A program made the translations under genes and the position numbers. The notes under the pieces were generated by a model that worked only from the letters and a program-made list of their open reading frames with translations, did not search any database and was not told the DNA's origin. A DNA stretch of 64,000 nucleotides. Source: Ruminobacter sp. Lineage in GTDB: Bacteria > Pseudomonadota > Gammaproteobacteria > Enterobacterales > Succinivibrionaceae. Location: NCBI GenBank assembly GCA_017940385.1, contig JAGAYS010000039.1, positions 1-64,000 on the forward strand. The letters are read 5' to 3'. Shown piece by piece: positions 8,100 through 17,000 of the stretch (its first letter is position 1; every line of letters begins with the position of its first letter).

Positions 8100-10010
8100 C
8101 TACGCAAGGAGTAATGAGTTTACAAGCTTAACGTAGGCAACAGGATCCTTAAGACCGCGCTGATCAGCAAGTAAAGCCTGATCAAGAACCAGTTCAGCCC
8201 AGTTTTTGAACTTCGCTTCGTCGGTTTCCGCACTCATCTTCTTGATGATTGCATGGTCAGGATTGATTTCAAGAACAAACTTTTCCTCAGGAAGCTTCTG
8301 ACCTGAAGCTTCAAGAAGTCTGCGCATCTGTGCAGTAAGCATTGCGTTACCTTCACTGATTACGCAGCTTGGGGTATCAACCAGACGTCCTGAAACCTTA
8401 ACCTCACTGACGTTTTCACCGAGAGCATTCTTGATTCTTTCAAGGAGATCCTTGTTTTCGGTAGCCTTGGCTTCCTGTTCTTCCTTTTCAGCCTTATCTT
8501 CAAGATCGCCGAGATCGAGGTCAGCGGAACATACGTTGATAAACTTCTTATCCTTATATTCGGTAACCTGGTTCATTACCCATTCGTCAACGCGTTCCCA
8601 CATAAGAAGAACTTCAATTCCCTTCTTCTTAAGGGTTTCAAGGTATGGACTTGCGGCAGCAGCCTGATAAGATTCTGCAGTAATGAAGTAGATGTTCTTC
8701 TGCTTTTCAGGCATGCGTGAAATATAGTCGTCCAGTGAAACGTTCTGTTCACTGCCGCTGTTGGCGGTTGACGCAAATCTGAGCAGGCTGAAGATTTCAT
8801 CACGGTTTTCCCAGTCCTCAACAAGACCTTCCTTAAGTACTGAACCGAACTGAGTCCAGAAAGTTTCGTACTTGGTCTTGTCTTCATCCTTGGCAAGCTT
8901 TGCAATCATCTGTAAAGCCTTCTTGGTGCAGGCCTTCTTCAGCTGAGCGCTGATCTTGTTGCTCTGAAGAATTTCACGGGATACGTTAAGAGGAAGATCG
9001 TTTGAATCCAGAACACCCTTTACGAAACGTAAGTATCCCGGCATGAACTGATCAGCATCATCCATGATGAATACTCTCTGTACATAGAGCTTCAGACCGT
9101 GCTTCTGTTCTCTGTTGAACATGTCGAAAGGAGCACGCTGCGGAATGTACATGAGGCTGATGTATTCCTGACTGCCTTCCACGCGGTTATGAGTCCAGGT
9201 AAGAGGATCCTGATAGTCGTGAGATACGTGCTTGTAGAATTCCTTGTATTCGTCGTCGGTCACGTCCTTAGGATTCTTGGTCCAGAGGGCCTTGGCATCG
9301 TTAACCTGCTTCCATTCGGTATATTCTGCCTCTTCCTTCTTGTCGTCCTTGTCATCGCTTTCAGGCTTAACGGTTTCAAGCATCTGAACAGGTACGCTGA
9401 TATGGTCTGAATACTTGCTGATATTTGAACGGAGAGTCCAGTCTTCGAGAAATTCTGATTCATCGTCACGGAGACTTAAAATGATTTCGGTACCGCGGTC
9501 TGCCTTGGTGGTCTGACTTACTTCAAATTCACCGCTGCCGTCGGAAACCCAGCATACTGCCTCGTTGGCATTTGACTTGTATGAACGGCTGATAACTGTA
9601 ACCTTATCGGCAACAACGAAAGCTGAGTAGAAACCCACACCGAACTGACCGATAAGCTGTGAGTCCTTTGACTTGTCGCCTGTAAGATTCTTAAAGAACT
9701 CAGCGGTGCCTGACTTGGCAATGGTACCGAGGTGATCTATAGCTTCCTGTCTGGTCATACCGAGACCATTATCGGAAATGGTCAGTGTCTTCTTATCCTT
9801 GTCTGCGGAAACACGGATACGGAATTCAGGATCATCGCCTAAAACTTCAGGCTTTTCGAGAGAAATAAAACGCAGTTTATCGATAGCGTCTGACGCATTG
9901 GAAATAAGTTCTCTTAAAAATACTTCCTTGTTTGAATACAAACTGTTAGCCAGCAGACCTAAAAGCTGTTTAACTTCTGTCTGAAAACCATGCTTTTCAA
10001 CTTCGCTCAT
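8100..10010 (-). CDS. htpG: Molecular chaperone HtpG (Hsp90)
   Basis: 636 aa, close to the E. coli length. The N-terminal GHKL ATPase motifs are present (ELISNASDAIDKLR, DNGLGMT, GQFGVGFYSAF), followed by an acidic charged linker (about 215-235, EEAEYTEW), the middle domain and the C-terminal dimerisation domain. It is an ATP-dependent cytosolic chaperone acting with DnaK on late folding intermediates. It has its own heat-shock promoter (10117-10144) just downstream of recR, and a leader of about 100 bases with a 9-bp hairpin (10064-10072 with 10092-10100). Confidence 0.97.
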   Translation of the reverse strand: MSEVEKHGFQTEVKQLLGLLANSLYSNKEVFLRELISNASDAIDKLRFISLEKPEVLGDDPEFRIRVSADKDKKTLTISDNGLGMTRQEAIDHLGTIAKSGTAEFFKNLTGDKSKDSQLIGQFGVGFYSAFVVADKVTVISRSYKSNANEAVCWVSDGSGEFEVSQTTKADRGTEIILSLRDDESEFLEDWTLRSNISKYSDHISVPVQMLETVKPESDDKDDKKEEAEYTEWKQVNDAKALWTKNPKDVTDDEYKEFYKHVSHDYQDPLTWTHNRVEGSQEYISLMYIPQRAPFDMFNREQKHGLKLYVQRVFIMDDADQFMPGYLRFVKGVLDSNDLPLNVSREILQSNKISAQLKKACTKKALQMIAKLAKDEDKTKYETFWTQFGSVLKEGLVEDWENRDEIFSLLRFASTANSGSEQNVSLDDYISRMPEKQKNIYFITAESYQAAAASPYLETLKKKGIEVLLMWERVDEWVMNQVTEYKDKKFINVCSADLDLGDLEDKAEKEEQEAKATENKDLLERIKNALGENVSEVKVSGRLVDTPSCVISEGNAMLTAQMRRLLEASGQKLPEEKFVLEINPDHAIIKKMSAETDEAKFKNWAELVLDQALLADQRGLKDPVAYVKLVNSLLLA

Positions 10011-10116
10011 AATATCCTCTGTTATTTATTTCAAATGGATTATTAAAACCAAAAAACTAAATCGAAAACCGCCTGTTTCAGAAAATGCGGTGCGGTTTTC
10101 CGTATGTCTAGATTCA

Positions 10117-10144
10117 ATATGGGGTTAAAAAAACGGATTTCAAG
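10117..10144 (-). promoter_or_regulatory. Sigma-32 (RpoH) promoter of htpG
   Basis: On the minus strand CTTGAAA (10144-10138), a 13-base spacer, then CCCCATAT (10124-10117). This is an exact match to the RpoH consensus as I know it, at an ideal spacing. It predicts a start site near 10110 and heat-induced htpG. Confidence 0.88.
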
Positions 10145-10249
10145 GATTTATTGTCAAAACGGGGAAAAAATATCGGACTGACGTTATCATGGAGCATTCA
10201 TGACGGAAATCTCCGTAAGCCGGGGATTCCGTCAGAAAATCAAAGAAAA

Positions 10250-10849
10250 TTAAAGAGGGCTTCTGCCTGCAAGGGATCTCATGATTGTTGAGCCGTCGAT
10301 GGATTCCAGTTCCCCGCCGACCGGAATGCCACGGGCTATTCTTGTGGCGACAACGTTTCTGCGGGCCGCCATATGGGCAATATAATGGGCCGTGGTATCA
10401 CCTTCCACGGTCGGATTCGTGGCAAGAATTATTTCCCTGTAGTTTCCTCCGTCCAGCAGAGAGGCCAGTTCATTGAGCCCGAGCTCGGCAGGACCGATTC
10501 CGTCAATCGGAGAAAGATGTCCGTGCAGCACGAAATATGTACCGTTATACTCCCCTGTCTGTTCAATTGCCAGAACGTCGGCCGGACTCTCAACGACACA
10601 GATGATGCCGCTCTGCTGACGTTTTACGTCACTGCAGATTTCACACACGTTACCGTCACTGTATGAACGGCAGACGGGGCAGCAGCTCACGTTTTTCATT
10701 GTCTCATTCAGCGTATCTCCCAGACGCATGGCACCTTCCCTGTTGTGGTCAAGCAGATAAAAGGCTATTCTCTGGGCACTTTTCGGACCTATGCCGGGCA
10801 TAATCTGCAAATCATTAATTAATTTTTCAACCAGTGGACTGAATTTCAT
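10250..10849 (-). CDS. recR: Recombination mediator RecR
   Basis: 199 aa, standard length. Helix-hairpin-helix (LQIMPGIGPKSAQRIA, 14-29), a four-Cys zinc finger (Cys57, Cys60, Cys69, Cys72) and a TOPRIM domain (about 80-175). With RecO (and RecF) it loads RecA at gaps. It lies downstream of ybaB as in E. coli, but a strong terminator after ybaB (10946-10982) separates them. Only partial readthrough or a promoter at 10850-10945 would express it. Confidence 0.96.
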   Translation of the reverse strand: MKFSPLVEKLINDLQIMPGIGPKSAQRIAFYLLDHNREGAMRLGDTLNETMKNVSCCPVCRSYSDGNVCEICSDVKRQQSGIICVVESPADVLAIEQTGEYNGTYFVLHGHLSPIDGIGPAELGLNELASLLDGGNYREIILATNPTVEGDTTAHYIAHMAARRNVVATRIARGIPVGGELESIDGSTIMRSLAGRSPL

Positions 10850-10945
10850 GACTCATTGGCTCCGTTGCCGTAAAAACCTTATCATGTTAATTTCTTCTCA
10901 CCTGCCGTGTTCCTGAACACTCCGGTCACCGCAGACAATGTTAAA

Positions 10946-10982
10946 AAACGTCCCTTCACTTAATTGACGTGAAGGGACGTTT
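10946..10982 (-). terminator. Terminator between ybaB and recR
   Basis: A 14-bp perfect stem (10946-10959 with 10969-10982) is followed on the minus strand by a TTTTTT tract. It lies directly after the ybaB stop at 11006. Confidence 0.9.
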
Positions 10983-11005
10983 CGCTATCTGATACCCTGT
11001 GCGTA

Positions 11006-11338
11006 TCAGAACGGGAACTTGAATCCCGGTGGTAAAGGTACGCCGTTGGTAACCTTGCTCATGCGTTCGGCTGAATATTCACTGATCTGACGTACGGCGT
11101 CATTGGTAGCTGCAACAATCAGATCTTCACACATTTCACGGTCATCACCGTATGCGGCTTCCGCGATTTCAACCTTGATTACCTGGTGAGCACCGTTCAT
11201 GCGAACCTTGACAAGTCCGCCGCCGGCAACGCCTTCAACTTCATGAGCTTCGATTTCATCCTGAGCCTTCTTCATGCGTTCCTGCATCATCTGGGCCTGC
11301 TTCATCATGTTGCCCAAACCACCCATACCATTGAACAT
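11006..11338 (-). CDS. ybaB: YbaB/EbfC family nucleoid-associated protein
   Basis: 110 aa. It begins with the family's Met/Gly/Gln-rich helix (LGNMMKQAQMMQERMKKAQDEI), followed by a beta-rich dimer core containing GLVKVRMNGAHQVIKVEI. It binds DNA as a dimer and is usually encoded between dnaX and recR, as here. The start is set by the family's N-terminus. Confidence 0.95.
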   Translation of the reverse strand: MFNGMGGLGNMMKQAQMMQERMKKAQDEIEAHEVEGVAGGGLVKVRMNGAHQVIKVEIAEAAYGDDREMCEDLIVAATNDAVRQISEYSAERMSKVTNGVPLPPGFKFPF

Positions 11339-11486
11339 ATCAAATTCCTTTTAAGTTATATTATTCATAATAGTTACGACGGGGAAATACCTGCCCCATC
11401 GGTTCAAAAACCCGTAACCGTTTCATGCCTTTATTATGCAAGATTTTTGTAATCTGTCAAACCATGATGGACAAAGCATCCGAAAA

Positions 11487-14104
11487 TTAAGACAGACCTT
11501 TTGTTTTAGGCCGGACAAGCTCAATTCTTGCATGCTCCAGATCAAGCCCCAGAATATCACCGAATTTTCTGAAATCCGGATTACCGGTGATATTCTGATA
11601 TTCTTCATCCAGCGTCTTCTCGTAGCACATTTTATCGAGTTCGTCAGGGCATCCTTCAATCACGTCAGCATCCACAAAATCAAATCTTACGGTAATGTTC
11701 CTGCCAAGACCGTTACTGATTTCGGCACTGATTTCCGCCGGTGCCCTTCTGTCCAGGATACCGTCCATGGCCTTAGGCAGCCTGATAATCCACTCATCCT
11801 CACTGCTGCCGAACTCACGTACGCCGCTGTTGAGAACGACCATGTTTTCCATGGAAACCCCGGCATTAACCAGATCCCGCGTGTAGGAATCCTGTACCTG
11901 ATCCAGAAGATCCATCGGCATTCTGATCTCACGTCCATTAATCATTCTGCGGTGATGATTTACGTTCTGCTGTTCGCCTCCGGCGTGACCCTGTACTGAC
12001 GAACTGAGATCCATCTGCGTGTACACCACGCTGTTTACCTTATCGGATTCATCATCACTGTCAGAGGCAAAATCCTCGAATTCCGGCATCGGCACGTCAT
12101 CAAACTGCTGTTCTCCGGCTGAATCACCGCCCGGAATTTCAGGAGAAACATAAGGACCGCCAGGCATGGCGTAACCGTTATGCTGGACTGACGGATTCCG
12201 AACGGGAACTGCCGGGGCAAAGTCCGGTCTGTTCTGAACCTGAGGTTGCCGAACCCTGTTATCAGGCTGTCCGGCAGTCGGAGTATCGTTTCCTGCAGGG
12301 GTAGGGCTCTGCCATGAGTTTCCCGTACCGGTGCGCATATCCTGAGCAGGCTGGTTTCTGTTTGCACGCTGCCATCCGCTGTCAGGCACAGGTCTTGAAT
12401 TATTCGGAACGTATGCAGCTCCGGGAACGGTATCCCTTCCCGCAATCCTCATAACCGGACGGTGAGGTCCGACTGAGGCTGCCACGGCAGCCGTAAGCTT
12501 CTGATGCTGAACGGAAGACGGAGCCATTGACTCACCGCCGTTATCAAAACGGCCTGCGAAACTACTGCCGGCAGCAGCTTCGGTTTCCGCATGAATGGCA
12601 CCGGCCAAAGTGTTTCCGGGGAGCTGTGCCGGACTGACGGAATCTGCCCCGTTCTGAATTCGGCCGGCAAGAGCCGATTCACGCTGTCTGTACTCTTCCT
12701 CGCGTTTACGGTTCAGCTGCTTCTGCTCGTTTGCAGTCAGCTTGTAGTACTGATTTTCAATTTCCTTGTCCTGCCGGTCAATCTCATTCTGCAGAACGGA
12801 AATATAATCAAAGAGATCGGCATAACCGCGGGCCACGTCACTGCGCATGGCCGAAACCGGAGAGGACTGACGATCCTTCTGCTTCTCATTTGCCTCATTT
12901 TCAATTCTGATGGCATCACGCTGCCTGTTCAAATGATCAAAGGTTACCAGCGGATCGTTGATTTTATCGAGAGCCAGATCCGGAAATACTACCTTTCTGA
13001 AACTGCCTAACGTTTTTTTTTTAAATTGAACGCAAGAAGACGCAGCATGGTCATCTCAAAAGCCGCAAGTCCGTCAGGTGCGAAAGGAAGTTCCCTTCTG
13101 CCTTCAAGAACAATCTGGTAGTAAAGCTGAATTTCTTCAGGACTGAACAATCCAGCAAGATCGGCAATGATGTCGCTGCGGAGAGAATAAATGTCGGCAC
13201 TACTTCCCGCAACCTGATAAAGCGCAATGTCATGGAATACCCTGGCAAGACTCAGATGCAGGGTATCAAAATCAGGAGTAACGGAAGCAACCGTATTGAG
13301 AACCTTGGACAGTGAGGCTCCGTCGTTTGTGGCTATAACCTTGATAATCTCAATAAGGTATGAGGAATCAAGTGTTCCCACCATGTCGTAAACCCCGTTA
13401 AGGGTTACCTGTCCGCCGCCAAGTGCTATGGCCTGGTCGGTAAGACTCAGGGCATCACGCATGGAACCGCGTGCAGCTCTGGCGAGCTCCACAAGCCCGT
13501 CCTCTTCGTACTGAATCTTTTCGGAATCAAGAACAAACTTCAGCTGTCCCCTGATGTCGTCTATTGACAAAGCCTTCAGCTGAAACTGCAGACAGCGTGA
13601 AACGACGGTAACGGGAAGCTTCTGAGGATCCGTTGTGGCAAGAATGAATTTGACGTATTCAGGCGGTTCCTCCAGCGTCTTCAGCAATGCGTTGAAGGAG
13701 CTGGTTGACAGCATATGAACTTCGTCGATGAGATAAACCTTGTAACGGCCGGCAATCGGCTTATACTGAACGTTTTCCAGAATTTCCCTGGTATCTTCCA
13801 CCTTGGTTCTGGAGGCGGCATCGATTTCAATGAGATCAGGATAGTTACCGTTGGCAATAGCCCTGCAACTTTCACATTCACCGCACGGATGCGCGGTTAC
13901 GCCCTTTTCGCAGTTAAAGCATTTTGCCAGAATTCTGGCGATTGTGGTCTTACCCACGCCTCTGGTTCCGGTAAGAAGATAGGCATGATGAAGCCTGCCC
14001 GTATCCAGAGCGTTTATCAGCGCTGCCAGAACATGCTTCTGTCCGACCATGTCCTCAAATGACTGAGGTCGGTATTTTCTTGCCAAAACGGTATAATCTG
14101 CCAT
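11487..14104 (-). CDS. dnaX: DNA polymerase III tau subunit (dnaX, via -1 slippage)
   Basis: The full-length product spans two frames. The first runs from the ATG at 14104 to a TAG at 13007-13009. A -1 shift in the A10 run at 13013-13022 moves into a frame with no stop until 11487. Reading that frame from the A-run gives KKKTLGSFRKVVFPDLALDK, without interruption. The predicted tau is about 872 aa, longer than the 643 aa in E. coli, because of a Gln/Pro/Gly-rich linker of about 200 residues. The conserved C-terminal end (about 730-872) fits the tau domain that binds the polymerase alpha subunit. Tau dimerises the core polymerases and contacts DnaB. No TTG or ATG internal start is needed to explain the downstream frame. 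Confidence 0.85.
13007..14104 (-). CDS. dnaX: DNA polymerase III gamma subunit (dnaX, unshifted product)
   Basis: 365 aa ending ...LKKKR-stop, read without slippage. AAA+ clamp-loader ATPase: Walker A GTRGVGKTT at 46-54, a zinc site formed by Cys65, Cys74, Cys77 and Cys80, Walker B LIDEVHML near 125, and the SRC motif (SRCLQF) near 169, then the lid and collar domain III. It is shorter than E. coli gamma (431 aa) because the slip site lies directly after domain III. Upstream on the same strand lies apt. The region 14105-14349 between them holds no gene. Confidence 0.93.
   Translation of the reverse strand: MADYTVLARKYRPQSFEDMVGQKHVLAALINALDTGRLHHAYLLTGTRGVGKTTIARILAKCFNCEKGVTAHPCGECESCRAIANGNYPDLIEIDAASRTKVEDTREILENVQYKPIAGRYKVYLIDEVHMLSTSSFNALLKTLEEPPEYVKFILATTDPQKLPVTVVSRCLQFQLKALSIDDIRGQLKFVLDSEKIQYEEDGLVELARAARGSMRDALSLTDQAIALGGGQVTLNGVYDMVGTLDSSYLIEIIKVIATNDGASLSKVLNTVASVTPDFDTLHLSLARVFHDIALYQVAGSSADIYSLRSDIIADLAGLFSPEEIQLYYQIVLEGRRELPFAPDGLAAFEMTMLRLLAFNLKKKR
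13013..13022 (-). promoter_or_regulatory. dnaX slippage site (A10)
   Basis: On the minus strand TTT is followed by ten A and then CG. Zero-frame reading is TTA AAA AAA AAA CGT TAG; a -1 shift reads AAA ... ACG TTA and stays open. I see neither an upstream Shine-Dalgarno stimulator nor a strong downstream hairpin, so transcriptional slippage on the A-run, as in Thermus dnaX, is at least as likely as ribosomal frameshifting. Confidence 0.75.
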
Positions 14105-14349
14105 CTGCCTTTCTCAAAATGAAACAACCGCGATAGACGGTAACATGAAATCCTTCGGCCGTCATGGCGAACATGCTTTTTCCGTTCTGTTCACCGGACG
14201 ACGTCAGTGCGGTATATAGCTTATCACTAACGAGTAAAAAATCAAAATTTAAATAGTCTGAACGTCAAACATGAGGCGCTCAGTCACAGTAAGCCGCACC
14301 GACCGGCTGTTTTATGTACGGATTTCATAATGTCTCAGCCACAGCTCAA

Positions 14350-14892
14350 TCAGTGGCCGGGAAATTCCATTACGGCGCGACTGTCAATGCCATACTTTTC
14401 CTTAAGCATGGCGGTACCTCCGAGTTCCGGAAGTGAAATGGCAAAAACCGCTCCGGCGATCTCGGCATTAAAACGTCTGATAAGCTTGATCTGAGCACCT
14501 ACCGTACCGCCGGTGGCAATAAGATCATCTACAATCAGAACACGGTCACTGCTGCTGATGGCATCCTTGTGAATTTCCAGGGTATTGGTGCCGTATTCCA
14601 GTTCGTAATCCTCACTGTATACGTCCCTTGGAAGTTTTCCTGGCTTTCTTGCCATGACAAAGCCGCAACCGAGAAGAACGGCAACCGGAGCTCCGAACAC
14701 AAAACCTCTGGACTCGCTGCCCACAACCTTGGTTATGCCGGCATTCCTGTACATGTCAGCCATTGTTCTGCAGAGACGTGAAAAGGCGTCGGGATTTTCA
14801 CATACGGTAGTAATATCCCTGAATACAATGCCCTTTTTGGGAAAATCATTGATAGATTTGACACAGGATTTCAGATATTCAATTTCGTCCAT
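14350..14892 (-). CDS. apt: Adenine phosphoribosyltransferase
   Basis: 180 aa. The PRPP-binding loop VLIVDDLIATGGT (about 119-131) and the family's IRDFP-like start (SINDFPKKGIVFRDI) are clear. It salvages adenine to AMP using PRPP in the cytoplasm. It lies just upstream of dnaX on the same strand, as in E. coli. Downstream (about 14308-14325) there is only a weak 5-bp hairpin without a T-run, so transcription may continue into dnaX. Confidence 0.96.
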   Translation of the reverse strand: MDEIEYLKSCVKSINDFPKKGIVFRDITTVCENPDAFSRLCRTMADMYRNAGITKVVGSESRGFVFGAPVAVLLGCGFVMARKPGKLPRDVYSEDYELEYGTNTLEIHKDAISSSDRVLIVDDLIATGGTVGAQIKLIRRFNAEIAGAVFAISLPELGGTAMLKEKYGIDSRAVMEFPGH

Positions 14893-14977
14893 TGTTTAGA
14901 GTTCCTCGGTGACACCGCTGCCGGTAATCATAAAAAATTCAGTATACGTAAAATCTATTCTATTAGGAGGAGAAAAA

Positions 14978-15040
14978 ATGTCAAAGAGAAATTTCCTCCA
15001 GTCTGAAGCAGAGCACGGTCATGCTGCACACGTGCTATAA
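14978..15040 (+). CDS. Possible 20-aa small ORF with a sequesterable Shine-Dalgarno
   Basis: ATG at 14978 follows an excellent AGGAGGAG (14965-14972). The frame encodes 20 residues (MSKRNFLQSEAEHGHAAHVL) and ends in TAA at 15038-15040. The SD can pair with TTTCCTCC (14992-14999) inside the ORF, so translation may be gated by a hairpin. A TGC-TATAAT extended -10 for gph overlaps its end. No known family. It may be a leader peptide or chance. Confidence 0.35.
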   Translation: MSKRNFLQSEAEHGHAAHVL

Positions 15041-15041
15041 T
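15033..15041 (+). promoter_or_regulatory. Extended -10 promoter for gph
   Basis: TGC-TATAAT is an exact extended -10 element (TATAAT 15036-15041) about 82 bases upstream of the gph ATG. No convincing -35 is visible, which is usual for extended -10 promoters. Confidence 0.5.
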
Positions 15042-15122
15042 GAGCCACGTAAAATCTTCCTGCCGCAGTTTCGGCCGGAGTTTTCAGTTTAGCGTTCATT
15101 TTACCGGCAGTTAACACTCAGT

Positions 15123-15797
15123 ATGAATAATTCAAAATATGAAGCCGTTCTGTTCGATCTCGACGGCACCCTGCTCGATACGGCTCTTGACCTCGGCAAG
15201 GCCACCAGCCACGTTCTGTCCCTGTACGGTCTGCCTCCGATATCCGACGAAACCGCACGTACCCATGCCTCAGACGGAATGAGGGCCCTTCTCAGGTCGG
15301 GAATTCCTGAAAGCGAGCATCATAAATACGATTTTGAGGCCATGAGGCTCCAGTTTCTGCCCTACTACCACGAACATATAGCCGACAGAACCCGCTATTT
15401 TGACGGTACGGCCGAGCTGATAACGGCACTGAAACGTCACGGCATTCCCTATGCCGTGGTTACAAGCAAACCGGATCGTCTTGCGTGCAGGGTTCTCGGT
15501 AAGTTTCCCGAACTTGCAGACATCGGCGTAATTGTCGGATGCGACACGCTGCCGGTTTCCAAGCCGAATCCCGAACCGCTTTTTTACGCCTGCAGAAAAC
15601 TGAACGTAACCCCTGAAAAATGTCTCTATGTGGGAGACCACATAAGGGATATTGAGGCTGGACGCAATGCGGGAATGAAAACCGCTCTGGCACTGTGGGG
15701 ATACATAAAGGACAAAAGCAATCCACAGGCCTTCGGAGCCGACTATATTGCCGAGGATTTCAAACAACTGGCTCAGATCATCGGAGTCGAAATCTGA
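15123..15797 (+). CDS. gph: Phosphoglycolate phosphatase-like HAD hydrolase
   Basis: 224 aa. HAD motif I VLFDLDGTLLDT with Asp12 and Asp14, motif II VVTSKP, a motif III Lys in VSKPNPEP, and motif IV YVGDHIRDIEAG. The alpha-helical cap (about 20-90) is that of the Gph subfamily. It would dephosphorylate 2-phosphoglycolate, which arises from DNA 3'-end repair. HAD enzymes are promiscuous, so a different sugar phosphate is possible. It is transcribed divergently from apt. Confidence 0.88.
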   Translation: MNNSKYEAVLFDLDGTLLDTALDLGKATSHVLSLYGLPPISDETARTHASDGMRALLRSGIPESEHHKYDFEAMRLQFLPYYHEHIADRTRYFDGTAELITALKRHGIPYAVVTSKPDRLACRVLGKFPELADIGVIVGCDTLPVSKPNPEPLFYACRKLNVTPEKCLYVGDHIRDIEAGRNAGMKTALALWGYIKDKSNPQAFGADYIAEDFKQLAQIIGVEI

Positions 15798-15854
15798 CCC
15801 TGGAAAACACAGCCGCAAACGACATGCGGCATGAGACGTACCGATAAAATAAAA

Positions 15855-15888
15855 GCGCATCCCGAACAGTGGACAGTCGGAGATGCGC
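15855..15888 (-). terminator. Hairpin with minus-strand T-run
   Basis: GCGCATC (15855-15861) pairs with GATGCGC (15882-15888). On the minus strand it is followed by TTTTATTTTAT, so it would end transcripts coming from the ohrR side about 320 bases after that gene's stop. It also lies 57 bases after gph. Confidence 0.6.
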
Positions 15889-15952
15889 CCGCAAAAAAAT
15901 GCTTAATAAAAATAAAAGTTTAAGGATAAATCAATCACTTTTCACAAAGTCA

Positions 15953-15988
15953 GGGTGAATTCTTTCGTCTCCACCCGCTTTTAATTTT
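15953..15988 (+). terminator. Plus-strand terminator-like hairpin in a gene-free stretch
   Basis: GGGTG (15953-15957) pairs with CACCC (15972-15976), followed by GCTTTTAATTTT. It is one of several structured elements in the gene-free stretch 15798-16208. With the minus-oriented hairpin at 15855-15888 it could delimit small RNAs. Confidence 0.4.
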
Positions 15989-16023
15989 AATCAGGAACTT
16001 ATGAAATTGTGTTTTAAAAGAGA

Positions 16024-16052
16024 TACAAATTGTTACAAATTGTTACAAATTA
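16024..16052. repeat. Short tandem repeat, 10-bp unit
   Basis: TACAAATTGT is repeated just under three times (16024-16033, 16034-16043, 16044-16052). One unit per helical turn would suit a protein-binding array. It sits about 155 bases past the end of ohrR, in a gene-free stretch. Confidence 0.7.
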
Positions 16053-16208
16053 TTTCAACGTTGATTAAGGATAAGACTGCAGGATGTTCCGCCGTCGAAG
16101 AATCATGCGGATACGGCCCGTTTTCGGCATTACCGTCCGGCAGATAAAGACAGGGACTGTCAAAAGTCCATTTAATCCGGCTACGTATACTTTATCCTTT
16201 CAGGTCTG

Positions 16209-16652
16209 TCAGCAGAACTTCAGAATCTCATAAAGCAGATCACGGAGAACCGAAAGCTTCTCATTGGAAATCTTATATCCTTTTTCGTTAAGGGCTCCGC
16301 ATACCTGCTTCGGAACATCCTTAACCTTGTCATACAGCTTTCGCCCCTCGTCGGTAAGACTGACAACCACCACTCTCTCATCGCTTACGCTTCTGTGCTT
16401 AATGATGTAGCCGTCATTGATAAGCTTTTTGATTACGGGGGTAATGGTACCGGAATCAAGATACAGCTTAAGGCACAGGTCCTTAATTGTTATCTCTTCC
16501 TCCTCCCATAAAATAAGCATTGTAATGTACTGAGTGTACGTAAGGCCCAGCGGCTCGAGATAAGGAGCGTAGTTGTTTGCCACCCTCCTTGCACAGGCAT
16601 ATAAAGGAAAGCAAACCTGGCTTTTAAGTTTGAATGAGTCATCTAATATCAT
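16209..16652 (-). CDS. MarR-family regulator, OhrR-like
   Basis: 147 aa. A winged helix (DLCLKLYLDSGTITPVIKKLINDGYI) is followed by the wing SVSDERVVVVSLTDEGRKL. The N-terminus QVCFPLYACARRV...LTYTQYITMLILWE matches OhrR-type repressors. Cys14 lies where the peroxide-sensing Cys of OhrR is found, so it probably senses organic peroxides or oxidants. It is divergent from a thioredoxin-like gene across a very AT-rich 348-base region with 11-bp direct repeats, which it may bind. No ohr gene is in the window. Confidence 0.85.
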   Translation of the reverse strand: MILDDSFKLKSQVCFPLYACARRVANNYAPYLEPLGLTYTQYITMLILWEEEEITIKDLCLKLYLDSGTITPVIKKLINDGYIIKHRSVSDERVVVVSLTDEGRKLYDKVKDVPKQVCGALNEKGYKISNEKLSVLRDLLYEILKFC

Positions 16653-16829
16653 GTCTGTTCCGCTCTGTTAATTATGTATATGGTTCAGTTTTTTTAAACC
16701 GTTCTCTTACGGGAATAAGTAAAAAACACGATACAGTGTTTTTACCTTAGGCGTGCTGTTAAAAGCTGATTCTGCCATTTTCAGGGTCTTACCTATATTT
16801 TACAGATAAATTCAAATATTTTCTTTTAT

Positions 16830-16880
16830 AAATTAAATTTTTTAAATTAAATTTGATTAAATTGAATTTTATGATATACT
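16830..16880 (+). promoter_or_regulatory. Promoter and putative operator repeats before the thioredoxin gene
   Basis: AAATTAAATTT occurs at 16830-16840 and 16844-16854 (14-bp period) with a degenerate third copy from 16857. A promoter overlaps: TTGATT (16853-16858), 16 bases, TATACT (16875-16880). The repeats cover the -35, so a regulator bound there would block it. The OhrR-like neighbour is the obvious candidate. Confidence 0.5.
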
Positions 16881-17000
16881 AAAAACATGTAAAAGAGGTT
16901 ATTAAACCTTCCTGCCGCATAAAAACATGCGGCATGAGACACAAAACAAATAAACAATACGGGACACATGAATAAAACCCCGGTCCACAGGAGATAAATT

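Noticed and set aside
11487..12932. Separate gene starting at TTG 12932
   Set aside because: The frame is open upstream to the A10 run in dnaX and the C-terminus is tau-like; it is the second half of tau, not an independent gene.
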